From positions 3,348,001 to 3,412,000 of the forward strand of contig NZ_CP027482.1 of the NCBI RefSeq assembly GCF_003443875.1: 64,000 nucleotides of DNA, read 5' to 3'. Positions 8,088-16,126 of this stretch are shown here, in pieces. The stretch is from Aeromicrobium sp. A1-2 (GTDB lineage: Bacteria > Actinomycetota > Actinomycetes > Propionibacteriales > Nocardioidaceae). The position numbers and the translations under genes were made by a program. Each line of letters opens with the position of its first letter. Position 1 is the stretch's first letter. A model generated the notes under the pieces. The model was not told the origin of the DNA and did no database searches. It saw only the letters and a list, made by a program, of their open reading frames with translations.

Positions 8088-8527
8088 GCCTGCAACTCCT
8101 GGGCTGCGTCGATGATGCGGTGAAGGCTCGCATTCGTGACGTGCAGATCCTCGGTGCTCATGCCGAACCGTTCCAGCATCGCGGGCGGAACGTCGAGTGC
8201 CCGGGCGCGCAGGGCGCGACCGGCGGGCGTCAGGGCGACCTCGAGCACGCGCTCGTCGATGGTCGAGCGGGCGCGCGTCACCAGACCGGCCTGCTCGAGC
8301 CGTTTGACCAGTGGCGAGACCGTTGCGGGCTCGAGATGCAGCAGCTCGCCGAGGGCCTTGACGCCGAGCGACCCGTGCTCCCACAGTGCGAGCATCGTGA
8401 GGTACTGCGGATGGGTCAGCCCGAGCGGCTCGAGCACGGAGCGATAGCTCGCGATGACGCTGCGCGAGGCGACGGCGAGCGCGAAGCACACCTGCTCCTC
8501 GAGGGCCAGGGGATCGACGTCGGTCAT
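8084..8527 (-). CDS. MarR family regulator, OhrR-like
   Basis: A 147-residue winged-helix repressor. The N-terminus LEEQVCFALAVASRSV carries a Cys at residue 14 in the context that in OhrR proteins holds the peroxide-sensing cysteine. The DNA-binding region LGELLHLEPATVSPLVKRLE is followed by a wing with STIDERVLEVALT. OhrR senses organic hydroperoxides by oxidation of that Cys and releases DNA. Here the coupled downstream gene encodes a membrane protein and not the usual Ohr peroxidase. An imperfect inverted repeat lies 8 nt upstream of the start, consistent with autorepression. The ATG at 8525-8527 is the only start that keeps the family length. Confidence 0.75.
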   Translation of the reverse strand: MTDVDPLALEEQVCFALAVASRSVIASYRSVLEPLGLTHPQYLTMLALWEHGSLGVKALGELLHLEPATVSPLVKRLEQAGLVTRARSTIDERVLEVALTPAGRALRARALDVPPAMLERFGMSTEDLHVTNASLHRIIDAAQELQA

Positions 8528-8534
8528 GTCCTCA

Positions 8535-8555
8535 GTGTACGAATCATCTGTGCAC
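8535..8555. promoter_or_regulatory. candidate operator of the OhrR-like regulator
   Basis: GTGTACGAATCATCTGTGCAC reads as an imperfect inverted repeat (GTG-AC....GT-CAC; 13 of 21 positions symmetric). It sits 8 nt before the start codon, where binding would block transcription of the regulator and its coupled membrane gene. Inference from position and symmetry only. Confidence 0.4.
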
Positions 8556-8581
8556 GAACCGAATCCGGGGCCGGGGAGCCG

Positions 8582-8617
8582 CGACGGCCCCCATCCCGGG
8601 CAGGATGAGGGCCGTCG
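8582..8617 (-). terminator. hairpin after the acyl-CoA dehydrogenase gene
   Basis: Perfect 9-bp arms CGACGGCCC (8582-8590) and GGGCCGTCG (8609-8617) enclose a second stem CATCC/GGATG. It begins 14 nt after the stop codon on the minus strand. No T-run follows, so it would be a terminator of the U-poor actinobacterial type. Confidence 0.55.
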
Positions 8618-8630
8618 TCGTCGGAACGGT

Positions 8631-10493
8631 TCAGAATGCCGACTCGTCGAGCTCCATGATCGAGTCGTCGATGTTCTCGGCGATCGCGCGCTCGCCAGCG
8701 AGCATCGGCAGCACGTTGCGGGCGAAGAACTGCGCCGCTGCGACCTTGCCCTCGTAGAAGCTCTTGTCGGCGGCCGAGACCTCGCCACCGAGCTTCTCCA
8801 GCGCGACCTCGGCGCCCCGCAGCAACAGCCACGCCACGACCAGGTCGCCCAGCACGTAGACCAAGCGGGTCGTGTTGAGGCCGACCTTGTAGAGGTTCTT
8901 GAGGTCGCCCTTCTCGTCGGCGGGGTTCGAGGACATCAGGTCCTGGAACGTGGCGCCGAGGATCGCCTGCGCGTCCTCGAGGCCCTTGCCGAGCAGGTCA
9001 CGCTCGACCTTGAGCCGGCCGTTGCCTGCGTCGCCCTCAGCGAATGCCTGCACCTCGCCAGCCACGAAGCCCAGCGCAGCACCCTTGTTCTTCACGATCT
9101 TGCGGAAGAACAGGTCCTGACCCTGGATCGCGGTGGTGCCCTCGTAGAGGGTGTCGATCTTGGCGTCGCGGACGTACTGCTCGATCGGGTAGTCCTGCAG
9201 GAAGCCCGATCCGCCGAAGGTCTGCAGCGACTCGGTGCCGAGCACGACCCACGAGCGCTCCGAGCCGTAGCCCTTGACGAGTGGCAGCAGCAGGTCGTTG
9301 ATCGCCTCGGAGAGCGAGGCATCCTCGCCAGCAGCCTCCTTGATCATGATGTCGTCCTGCCACGTCGTGGTGTAGATCGCCAGCGAGCGCAGGCCCTCGG
9401 CGTAGGCCTTCTGCGTCAGCAGCGACCGACGGACGTCGGGGTGGTGGGTGATCGTGACGCGGGGCGCGGTCTTGTCCGAGGCCTGGGTCAGATCGGCCCC
9501 TTGCACGCGCTCCTTGGCGTAGTCGAGCGCGTTGAGGTAGCCGGTCGACAGCGTCGCGGCAGCCTTGAGGCCCACGAACATGCGGGCGTTCTCGATGACG
9601 CGGAACATCTGGTTGATGCCGTCGTGCACCTCGCCGAGCAGCCAGCCCCGGGCCGGGGCGCCGTCGCCGAAGGTGACCTCGCAGGTCGTGGAGACCTTGA
9701 TGCCCATCTTCTTCTCGACGTTCGTCACATACGCGCCGTTGCGCTCGCCGGTCAGCTCGCCGGTCTCGTGGTCGAAGTGCTGCTTGGGCACGAGGAAAAG
9801 GCTGAGTCCCTTGGTGCCGGGTCCGCCGACACCCTCGACGCCTACTGGGCGGGCCAGAACCAGGTGCATGATGTTCTCGGACAGGTCGTGCTCGGCTGAG
9901 GTGATGAAGCGCTTGACGCCCTCGATGTTCCACGAGCCGTCCTCGTTGGGGAACGCCTTGGTGCGACCTGCGCCGACGTCGGAGCCCGCGTCGGGCTCGG
10001 TCAGCACCATCGTCGCGCCCCAGGCGCGGTCGACCATGAACTGGGCGATCTTCTTGTCCCGCTCGATGCCGTTCTCGAACACGATGCGTGCGAAGGCGGG
10101 TCCGCAGGCGTACATCCACAGCGGCGGGTTGGCGCCGAGCACGAACTCCGCGCTGCTCCAGATCAGGGAGGCGGGGGCAACCTGGCCGCCGAGCTCCTCG
10201 GGGATCTGCAGGCGCCACCACTCGGCGTCCATCCAGGTCTTGTAGGACTTCGCGAACGTCGGGTTCATCGTCACGGTCTTCGCGGCGGGGTCGTAGACCG
10301 GTGGGTTGCGGTCGGCGTCCTCGAAGGACTCGGCCAGATCCTCACGGGCGAGGCGGTCGATCTCGGTCAGGATGCTCTTCGCGGTGTCGGTGTCGACTTC
10401 TTCGAAGGGCGCGGTGCCGAGAATGTCCTGACGGTTGAAGAGCTCGAACAGGTTGAACTCGACGTCACGGAGGTTGCTCTTGTAGTGGCTCAT
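8631..10493 (-). CDS. acyl-CoA dehydrogenase, FadE5-like
   Basis: A 620-residue enzyme. The N-terminus [20 protein letters not shown] closely resembles mycobacterial FadE5 from memory. It also has [20 protein letters not shown] for FAD and substrate contacts, [12 protein letters not shown], and the C-terminal glycine-rich [21 protein letters not shown]. The extra helical C-terminal domain explains the length (ordinary acyl-CoA dehydrogenases are about 400 residues). It catalyses alpha,beta-dehydrogenation of acyl-CoAs in beta-oxidation with electrons passed to ETF. The ATG at 10491-10493 is chosen by this N-terminal similarity. A TACT-N4-AGTA inverted repeat 45 nt upstream may be a TetR-type operator. 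Confidence 0.9.
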   Translation of the reverse strand: MSHYKSNLRDVEFNLFELFNRQDILGTAPFEEVDTDTAKSILTEIDRLAREDLAESFEDADRNPPVYDPAAKTVTMNPTFAKSYKTWMDAEWWRLQIPEELGGQVAPASLIWSSAEFVLGANPPLWMYACGPAFARIVFENGIERDKKIAQFMVDRAWGATMVLTEPDAGSDVGAGRTKAFPNEDGSWNIEGVKRFITSAEHDLSENIMHLVLARPVGVEGVGGPGTKGLSLFLVPKQHFDHETGELTGERNGAYVTNVEKKMGIKVSTTCEVTFGDGAPARGWLLGEVHDGINQMFRVIENARMFVGLKAAATLSTGYLNALDYAKERVQGADLTQASDKTAPRVTITHHPDVRRSLLTQKAYAEGLRSLAIYTTTWQDDIMIKEAAGEDASLSEAINDLLLPLVKGYGSERSWVVLGTESLQTFGGSGFLQDYPIEQYVRDAKIDTLYEGTTAIQGQDLFFRKIVKNKGAALGFVAGEVQAFAEGDAGNGRLKVERDLLGKGLEDAQAILGATFQDLMSSNPADEKGDLKNLYKVGLNTTRLVYVLGDLVVAWLLLRGAEVALEKLGGEVSAADKSFYEGKVAAAQFFARNVLPMLAGERAIAENIDDSIMELDESAF

Positions 10494-10537
10494 GCCAGCA
10501 TTCCTTTGAGGGGTGTGCGCCGCGGAGGGCGGCTTGC

Positions 10538-10549
10538 TACTGGTTAGTA
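10538..10549. promoter_or_regulatory. inverted repeat upstream of FadE5-like gene
   Basis: TACTGGTTAGTA is a perfect TACT-N4-AGTA inverted repeat, 45 nt before the start codon of the acyl-CoA dehydrogenase. The size and symmetry suit a TetR-family fatty-acid regulator. No regulator gene is adjacent. Confidence 0.45.
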
Positions 10550-10632
10550 ACTTAAGTATCCGCCTGCGAGGGGGATCTGCACAAGTCCGGGACCGCAAGT
10601 GACGCTGTCGGGGACGTCACACCTTCTGGTGG

Positions 10633-11226
10633 TCAGCGCTGGTCGAGCCAGGCCGGAAAGGCCTCCAACGACGGCAGCACCGCTGCAGCGCCCGCCTCCC
10701 GCAACTCGCCGTCCGAGCATGGTCCGGTCGACACCGCGACGCCGGTCGCCCCTGAGGTCCGGGCCGCCTCCATGTCGTGCACGTGATCGCCGACGTACGT
10801 CGTAGCGCCCTGCTCGCGCAGGACCGCGGCCTTGCCCTCTCGCCAGGCGCGACCGAACACCTCGTCAATCGCCAGGCCCAGGTGGTCGACGTGCAGCTGG
10901 GCGCTCGGACCGTTCTTGGCGGTGATGAGAATCGTCCGGCCGATGCGGCCGGCTGCCGCGAGGGCCTCGTGCGCGCCGGGCAGCACCGAGACCAGCGGGA
11001 GGGCGATGTCGGGATAGATCTCGCGATAGCGGTCGGCCCAGCGAGGGATCTCGGTGGCGGGCAGCCAGTGTTCGAGCTCCCACTCGACCGGCGGCCCCAG
11101 GCGGGAGACGACGAGATCGGTGTCGATCTGCGCACCGCTCTCCAGGACGAGCTGTTGGTAGACGGCCTGGATCCCGGGGCGGGAGTCAATCAGCGTCATG
11201 TCGAGGTCGAATCCGGTGATCGTCAC
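10633..11226 (-). CDS. HAD family hydrolase
   Basis: A 197-residue protein with the haloacid dehalogenase motifs in order. Motif I is GFDLDMTLIDS (nucleophile Asp and general acid Asp near residues 7 and 9). Motif II lies in ILITAKNGP. A lysine lies in EGKAAVLRE, and motif IV is TYVGDHVHDMEAA. These enzymes hydrolyse small phosphate esters through a phospho-aspartate and need magnesium; phosphoglycolate phosphatase-like activity is a common guess but the substrate cannot be read here. It starts with GTG at 11224-11226, 7 nt after a TAGGCT box on the minus strand, so the mRNA is probably leaderless. Confidence 0.85.
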   Translation of the reverse strand: MTITGFDLDMTLIDSRPGIQAVYQQLVLESGAQIDTDLVVSRLGPPVEWELEHWLPATEIPRWADRYREIYPDIALPLVSVLPGAHEALAAAGRIGRTILITAKNGPSAQLHVDHLGLAIDEVFGRAWREGKAAVLREQGATTYVGDHVHDMEAARTSGATGVAVSTGPCSDGELREAGAAAVLPSLEAFPAWLDQR

Positions 11227-11233
11227 GGTCCCG

Positions 11234-11239
11234 AGCCTA
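11234..11239 (-). promoter_or_regulatory. -10 box of leaderless HAD gene
   Basis: TAGGCT on the minus strand ends 7 nt before the GTG start of the HAD gene, with no ribosome binding site between. Same arrangement as several other genes here. Confidence 0.5.
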
Positions 11240-11270
11240 TCGAGTGCTGCGGTCGGGCCGGGTACGAGAA

Positions 11271-11297
11271 AGCCCCCGCAAGATCCTCGCGGGGGCT
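11271..11297 (-). terminator. rho-independent terminator of the 36-residue peptide gene
   Basis: Perfect 9-bp arms AGCCCCCGC and GCGGGGGCT with a 9-nt loop. On the minus strand the hairpin is followed by TTCTC. It lies 24 nt after the stop of the small gene. Confidence 0.75.
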
Positions 11298-11321
11298 GTG
11301 CTCACGTGTGGGACGTCGGCG

Positions 11322-11432
11322 TCAGAGGACGCGGGTCGGGACGCGTCCGAAACCGTCGTTGGAGACGATTCGGATAGAGCGGCCGACCCCGATCACGGTG
11401 ATGGCGACAGTGGCAATTCCGAGGGCGATCAT
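11322..11432 (-). CDS. 36-residue small hydrophobic protein
   Basis: A short reading frame coding for 36 residues: the first half is hydrophobic (MIALGIATVAITVIGVGRS), the second half polar and basic (IRIVSNDGFGRVPTRVL). It looks like one membrane helix with a short cytoplasmic tail. Three things support it as a real gene. A near-ideal ribosome binding site AAGGAGG lies 5 nt before the ATG. A strong terminator follows 24 nt after the stop. The frame also fills the gap divergent from the LysR gene. I do not recognise the family. Function unknown; it could be a regulatory or membrane-associated peptide. Confidence 0.7.
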   Translation of the reverse strand: MIALGIATVAITVIGVGRSIRIVSNDGFGRVPTRVL

Positions 11433-11510
11433 GGTGGCCTCCTTCAAGGCTCGAGGTGATTTCGTACTCTCAGTATCTGCTCCGCTAACGTCAAGGACAA
11501 GCGAATAGAA

Positions 11511-11537
11511 CTACATCTAACGTGTAGCATTGCTACA
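11511..11537. promoter_or_regulatory. LysR autoregulatory site with three half-sites
   Basis: CTACA (11511-11515), TGTAG (11523-11527) and CTACA (11533-11537) are three half-sites of one motif. The last two form TGTAGC-N3-GCTACA. The cluster overlaps the start codon of the LysR gene and lies in the divergent gap with the 36-residue peptide gene, a classic place for a LysR regulator to bind. A possible -10 TAGCAT (11525-11530) is inside it. Confidence 0.55.
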
Positions 11538-12454
11538 TGGATGTGTATCGACTCTCTCTTCTGAGGGAATTGGCCGAGCGGGGCACCGTCGGGGCCGTGG
11601 CGGACGCGATGAAGGTCACACCGTCGGCGGTCTCCCAACAGCTGAAAGTGCTGGAGCGGGAGGCCGGGTACACCCTCGTGGAGCCGGCCGGGCGGGGCGT
11701 CGCGCTGACCGTCGCGGGCCGTGCGCTGGCGCAGGCCGCGACCGAGATCGCCGTCGCGATCGAGCGCGCCGAGGGCCAGTGGCACGAGTTCATGCAGCGA
11801 CCCGCCGGGCAGGTCACGCTGGCGACGTTCCCGACCGGCGGCGAGATGCTGCTGCCGGGTGTGCTGGCCCGGCTCGCCGACGTGCCCGAGGTCGAGCTGA
11901 TCTGCAGCGACGAGGACGGGGTCACGACCGACTTCGCGAACCTGACCCCGGATCACGACATCGTCCTGGCGGACTCACCGACCACCGCCGCAGCCTGGCA
12001 CGAGCGCGGGCTCCAGGTCGTGCCGTTGATGAGCGAGCCGCTCGACGTCGCGCTCCCGGAGGGTCACCCCCTGGCCCGCAGGTCGAGCCTGTCACCCAAG
12101 GATGTCGTGGGCGAGACCTGGATCGGGGTGCCGCACGACTATCCGTTCGACCGGGTGCTGAGTCAGGTCGTCGCCGCGACCGGCGAGCCGGTCCATGTCG
12201 CGCAGCGGATCTCGGACAACGGGATCGTCGAGGCGCTCGTCGCCGGCGGTCACGGCATCGCGATCCTGCCGCGGTTCACGACTCGCGAGCACAGCAACGG
12301 TCTGGTCACACGCCCGCTGGTCGGCATCCGGGCCAAGCGCGAGATCGCCGCGTTGCTGCGGCCTGACCGGTTCGAGCGCCCTTCGGTGCGGCTGGTGGTG
12401 CAGGCCCTGCGCGATGAGGCGCGGGTCGTCGCCGACGCGCACGATGGTGTGTGA
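11537..12454 (+). CDS. LysR family transcriptional regulator
   Basis: A 305-residue regulator. The N-terminal winged helix-turn-helix runs from about residue 3 to 60 (LLRELAERGTVGAVADAMKV, then SAVSQQLKVLEREAGYTL). The C-terminal substrate-binding-like domain follows from about residue 88 (VTLATFPTGGEMLLPGVL). The fold binds a small metabolite, not identifiable here. There is no ribosome binding site; TAGCAT lies 6 nt before the ATG, so the mRNA is probably leaderless. The likely targets are itself, the divergent small peptide gene, and possibly the enoyl-CoA hydratase that converges 4 nt after its stop. Confidence 0.9.
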   Translation: MDVYRLSLLRELAERGTVGAVADAMKVTPSAVSQQLKVLEREAGYTLVEPAGRGVALTVAGRALAQAATEIAVAIERAEGQWHEFMQRPAGQVTLATFPTGGEMLLPGVLARLADVPEVELICSDEDGVTTDFANLTPDHDIVLADSPTTAAAWHERGLQVVPLMSEPLDVALPEGHPLARRSSLSPKDVVGETWIGVPHDYPFDRVLSQVVAATGEPVHVAQRISDNGIVEALVAGGHGIAILPRFTTREHSNGLVTRPLVGIRAKREIAALLRPDRFERPSVRLVVQALRDEARVVADAHDGV

Positions 12455-12458
12455 GGCG

Positions 12459-13214
12459 TCAGTCCTTGGCGAGAAAGCGCGCCATGTAGGTGCGGAACTG
12501 CTCCCGACCGAACGACTCCGCCTGCGCCCTGGACTCGAAGTCCAGCGATGTGTCGAAGTCTGACGTCGACGCGATCTGCACCGAGTGCAGGATGTCGGCG
12601 TTGAGCTGCGGATCGCGCGCCGCGTACTTCTGGGCGAGCTCGACTGCCGCAGCGACAGGCTCGTCGGCTAGCACGTTGGCCAGCCCGAGGCGTAACGCCT
12701 CCTCGCTGCGGATCACGGCGCCGGAGAGCAGAGCCGCCCGGGCGTTCCCGGCGCCAATGCGCTCGGTCAGCATCCAGGTGCAGCCGCCGCCGGGATGCAG
12801 CCCGATCTCGGCGAAGGTCGGGCCGAACCCGGCCTTCGGTCCCGCCACGATGATGTCGCAGGCCAGGGCGATGTTGAGGCCCGCGCCCACGGCCGGCCCC
12901 TGCACTGCTGCGATCGTGGGGATCGTCAGGTCTCGCAGGCCGAGGAACGAGGCGTACACCGTCATGAGGTGGTCGCGCATCTGCTCGACCGGCCGGTCGA
13001 GGTCGCCGAACAGGTTCTCCAGGTTGGCGCCGGCGCAGAAGGCCGAGCCGTTCCCGGCGACGACGAGCGCACGCGCCTCGGGGTCGTCAGCGACAACCCG
13101 CACGGCTGCGGCGAACTCGTCCAGCAGCGGCCAGTCGAGCGCATTGCGGCGCTCGGGCGCATTGAGTCGGATCGTCCGGACGTGACCTTGGGTCTCCAGC
13201 AGCACGAGTGACAT
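12459..13214 (-). CDS. enoyl-CoA hydratase/isomerase family protein
   Basis: A 251-residue crotonase-fold protein. It has the CoA-binding and oxyanion-hole segments NGSAFCAGANLENLF and VQGPAVGAGLNIALACDII, and the second catalytic region GPTFAEIGLHPGGGCTWML. In the last segment the glutamate of FAEIGLHP matches one of the two catalytic Glu of hydratases; the other position is not clearly Glu. So it may be a hydratase, an isomerase or another crotonase. The ATG at 13212-13214 is chosen because TACGGT lies 6 nt before it (leaderless) and because the protein then has the usual family length. Confidence 0.85.
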   Translation of the reverse strand: MSLVLLETQGHVRTIRLNAPERRNALDWPLLDEFAAAVRVVADDPEARALVVAGNGSAFCAGANLENLFGDLDRPVEQMRDHLMTVYASFLGLRDLTIPTIAAVQGPAVGAGLNIALACDIIVAGPKAGFGPTFAEIGLHPGGGCTWMLTERIGAGNARAALLSGAVIRSEEALRLGLANVLADEPVAAAVELAQKYAARDPQLNADILHSVQIASTSDFDTSLDFESRAQAESFGREQFRTYMARFLAKD

Positions 13215-13220
13215 GGCCCG

Positions 13221-13226
13221 ACCGTA
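13221..13226 (-). promoter_or_regulatory. -10 box of leaderless enoyl-CoA hydratase gene
   Basis: TACGGT on the minus strand with a 6-nt spacer to the ATG at 13214, and no ribosome binding site. It supports the short start. Confidence 0.45.
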
Positions 13227-13272
13227 TCGGGACCGGGGTGCCCGGGCCTCCCTCAGGTGACATGCTCGGGTC

Positions 13273-14076
13273 ATGACTGACTGCGCGCGCCCCGACGTCG
13301 CTGTGATCGGCGGATCCGGCTTCTACACCTTTCTCGAGGATCCGCACACCGTCGAGGTCGAGACGCCGTACGGGGCGCCATCGGCACCGATCGCGATCGG
13401 GACGGTCGAGGGTCGGTCCGTGGCATTCCTGCCCCGTCACGGGGCGCGGCACGACTTCCCGGCGCATCGCGTCCCCTACCGGGCGAACATGTGGGCGCTA
13501 CGCAGCCTCGGTGTGCGACAGGTGCTGGCCCCATGTGCCGTCGGCGGTCTGCAGCTCGAGCACGGACCAGGCACGTTCGTGGTTCCGGACCAGCTCGTCG
13601 ACCGGACGACGGCGCGCCAACAGACGTACTTCGACTCGGGTGCGTGCCACGTCGCCTTCGCCGACCCCTACTGCTCACGGCTTCGCGGACACCTGCTCGC
13701 GGGGCTCGAGGGTCACGACCCCGTCGACGGTGGCGCAATGGTCGTGATCGAGGGCCCGAGGTTCTCGACCCGCGCGGAGTCCAAGTGGTACGCCGACCAG
13801 GGCTGGGCGGTCGTCAACATGACCGGCCACCCCGAGGCAGTCCTGGCCCGCGAGCTTGCCCTCTGCTACGCCACCGTCGCGCTCGTGACCGACCACGATG
13901 CGGGCGTCGACGAAGCCAGTGCCGTGACGATGGAGTCGGTGTTTGCCGTGTTCAACTCCCACACCGACACGCTCAAGTCGGTGCTGTCCGGCGTCGTCGC
14001 GGGCCTGGACAACGACCGGGACTGCGCGTGCTCGACCGCCGTGGATGGCATGAACCTGCCGATCGAGCTGCCGTGA
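13273..14076 (+). CDS. mtnP: S-methyl-5'-thioadenosine phosphorylase
   Basis: A 267-residue nucleoside phosphorylase. N-terminal VAVIGGSGFY is the phosphate-binding loop. FLPRHGARHDFPAHRVPYRA, ACHVAFADPYC and IEGPRFSTRAESKWY follow, and MTGHPEAVLARELALCYA with VTDHD supply the methionine/glutamate-type ribose site and the Asp that recognises the 6-amino group of adenine. It splits 5'-methylthioadenosine (or another 5'-modified adenosine) with phosphate into adenine and the sugar 1-phosphate. Its stop overlaps the GTG of the epimerase gene, so the two are coupled, which hints at a modified-sugar pathway and not simple methionine salvage. No other mtn gene is in the window. Confidence 0.88.
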   Translation: MTDCARPDVAVIGGSGFYTFLEDPHTVEVETPYGAPSAPIAIGTVEGRSVAFLPRHGARHDFPAHRVPYRANMWALRSLGVRQVLAPCAVGGLQLEHGPGTFVVPDQLVDRTTARQQTYFDSGACHVAFADPYCSRLRGHLLAGLEGHDPVDGGAMVVIEGPRFSTRAESKWYADQGWAVVNMTGHPEAVLARELALCYATVALVTDHDAGVDEASAVTMESVFAVFNSHTDTLKSVLSGVVAGLDNDRDCACSTAVDGMNLPIELP

Positions 14077-15110
14077 AGATCCTGCTGACGGGTGCGGCCG
14101 GATTCATCGGCACGCACATCGCCGGGCAGGCGCGGGAGCGTGGGCACGAGGTCGTCGCGCTCGACGCCTTCCTGCCCCAGGCCCACGGCGACGGCCCGCG
14201 ACCCGTGGGGTTCGCGATGCTCGACCTGCGCCACGACGTCCTCGACGAGATTCTCGATGGTGTCGACGTCGTCTGCCACCAGGCTGCGATGGTCGGCAAC
14301 GGCGTCGATGCGCAGGACCTGCCCGACTACGCCGAGCACAACGACGCCGGCACCGCCCGGCTGCTCGCGGCGATGGCCCGCGTCGGGATCAAGGACCTGG
14401 TCCTCGCCTCGTCGATGGTCGTCTACGGCGACGGCCGCTACACCTGCCCGGTCGACGGCGACGTCCCACCGGCCGTGCGGCGTGAGGATGACCTCGCGGC
14501 CGGTCGCTATGACCCGCGCTGCCCCGTCTGCGATGGGGAGATCGCGTGGCGCGAAATCGCCGAGGACACGGCCTTCCTCCCGCGTACCAGCTATGCCGCT
14601 TCCAAGGTCGCGCAGGAGCACTACGCCGGTGCGTGGTGCACGCTCGAGGGCGCCCGGACGATCGCTCTGCGCTATCACAACGTCTACGGGCCGGGCATGC
14701 CCGCGGACACGCCGTATGCCGGGGTCGCCGCGATCTTCCGGTCGGCGATCGCCCGCGGCGAGGCGCCACGCGTCTTCGAGGACGGGCAGCAGATGCGCGA
14801 CTTCGTGCACGTCACGGACATCGCCCGCGCCAACGTCCTGGCGATCGAGCAGATCGCGACCCACCCACCGGGCCTGACCCCTTACAACATCGCCTCGGGT
14901 CACACGTTCACGATCGGCCAGATGGCCGCCGTCCTGGCCGAGGCCGCGGGGGGAGAAGCGCCGGTGCAGACCGGCGACTACCGTCGCTTCGACGTGCGAC
15001 ATGTCGTCGCCTCGCCGCAGGCCGCCAAGGACGGACTGGGCTTCGTCGCTGAGGTTGCTCCGCGCGACGGTCTGGCCCGGCTCGCGACCGACCCGCTCCG
15101 GACTCGCTGA
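14073..15110 (+). CDS. NAD-dependent epimerase/dehydratase with cysteine-pair insert
   Basis: A 345-residue extended short-chain dehydrogenase. The Rossmann motif GAAGFIGTHIAG is at residues 7-18, followed by the acidic loop for NAD, the serine of LASSMVVYGDG and the catalytic Y-x-x-x-K in YAASKVAQEHY. It acts on a nucleotide sugar or related sugar, not identifiable further. It differs from ordinary members by a segment around residues 126-160 with Cys in RYTCPVD and a CPVC pair in YDPRCPVCDGEIAW, which looks like a small metal-binding insert. GTG start overlaps the TGA of mtnP. It converges with the histidine kinase gene 11 nt away. Confidence 0.85.
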   Translation: MKILLTGAAGFIGTHIAGQARERGHEVVALDAFLPQAHGDGPRPVGFAMLDLRHDVLDEILDGVDVVCHQAAMVGNGVDAQDLPDYAEHNDAGTARLLAAMARVGIKDLVLASSMVVYGDGRYTCPVDGDVPPAVRREDDLAAGRYDPRCPVCDGEIAWREIAEDTAFLPRTSYAASKVAQEHYAGAWCTLEGARTIALRYHNVYGPGMPADTPYAGVAAIFRSAIARGEAPRVFEDGQQMRDFVHVTDIARANVLAIEQIATHPPGLTPYNIASGHTFTIGQMAAVLAEAAGGEAPVQTGDYRRFDVRHVVASPQAAKDGLGFVAEVAPRDGLARLATDPLRTR

Positions 15111-15121
15111 CGCCGAGTCGG

Positions 15122-16126
15122 TCAGGCTGCGGGCAGGCGGATCTCGAACTCGCAGCCGGGCTCCCGGTTGCGCACCGCGATCGAGCCCGACTGGGCGTCG
15201 AGCAGGCCGCGGGCGATTGCGAGCCCCATGCCGGCGCCTTGGCCATCGCTCTCGCGCGCGGCGGTTCCGCGATACCCCATGTCGAACACGCTGGACAGCT
15301 CGACGTCGGGGATGCCGCCGCAGCCGTCGCTGACACGGAGCCACACCTCGGAGTGCTCCGAGCCGAGCGAGACCGTCACGGTGCCGGCCTCCGGCGTGTG
15401 ACGGATCGCGTTGCCGAGCAGGTTGCGAAGGACCCGCATGAGCTCGGCGGCGGCGCCGACGGCCAGGGTGCCCTGGTGCTGACCCTCGACGGCGATCGTC
15501 ACGCCGCGCTGCTCGGCCAGTGGACGCACTGCGTCGACCGCCGAGCGCATGACGTCGTCGACGGCGACGGGGCCGACGTCGAGCAGCAGCGTGCCGGCAT
15601 TGATCTGGGACATCTCGAACAGGTCGTCGATCATCGAGGCCAGCCGTCGGGTCTCGTCGCGGATCAGCTGGGCGTACTCCTTGACGTCCTCGGGCGAGGA
15701 GACGACGCCGTCCTCGAGCGCCTCGGTCATGGCCTGGACGCCCGCGATCGGGGTCCGCAGGTCGTGGCTGAGCCACGCAAGCAGCTCCCGCCGAGACCTC
15801 TCGGCGCTGCGCTCGCGGTCGAGCGCCTCGCGCTCCCACACGCTCTGGCGGGCGATCGAGCGGCCGAGCAGCATCGCGCTCGGGACGCTCACGACCGTGA
15901 CGGCGAGCCACACCAGCGAGGTCCGCCGCAGCTCGGCGGTGAACATGAACTGGCTCGTGATGACGACCCCGGCGATGATCGCGATGAGCGGCACCAACGT
16001 CAGGAGCGCGATCGACAGGGCCAGCGAGCGCCGCCGGAGCGCGTGCAGGGAGAAGGCGCCTGCGGCCACGACCGCGAGCGAGGTCAGCAGCCCGATCATG
16101 ATCGAGTGGAGTGTGTCGGAGCTCAT
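15122..16126 (-). CDS. sensor histidine kinase
   Basis: A 334-residue membrane kinase. Two or three hydrophobic segments fill residues 8-95 with little extracellular sequence, so the signal is probably sensed in or near the membrane. The H-box WLSHDLRTPIAG holds the phosphorylated His near residue 122. The N-box is NLLGNAIRHTPEAG and the G-box GQGAGMGLAIARGLLDAQSG. Its ATG (16124-16126) overlaps the stop of the response regulator gene in ATGA, so they are a pair. Likely controls the surrounding sugar and redox genes, which is inference from position. Confidence 0.92.
   Translation of the reverse strand: MSSDTLHSIMIGLLTSLAVVAAGAFSLHALRRRSLALSIALLTLVPLIAIIAGVVITSQFMFTAELRRTSLVWLAVTVVSVPSAMLLGRSIARQSVWEREALDRERSAERSRRELLAWLSHDLRTPIAGVQAMTEALEDGVVSSPEDVKEYAQLIRDETRRLASMIDDLFEMSQINAGTLLLDVGPVAVDDVMRSAVDAVRPLAEQRGVTIAVEGQHQGTLAVGAAAELMRVLRNLLGNAIRHTPEAGTVTVSLGSEHSEVWLRVSDGCGGIPDVELSSVFDMGYRGTAARESDGQGAGMGLAIARGLLDAQSGSIAVRNREPGCEFEIRLPAA

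Noticed and set aside
8084-8788. Longer 234-residue start of the MarR gene and similar long upstream extensions for several genes
   Set aside because: The added N-termini are Ser/Arg-rich antisense-like sequence; family length and overlap with the neighbour support the shorter start at 8527.
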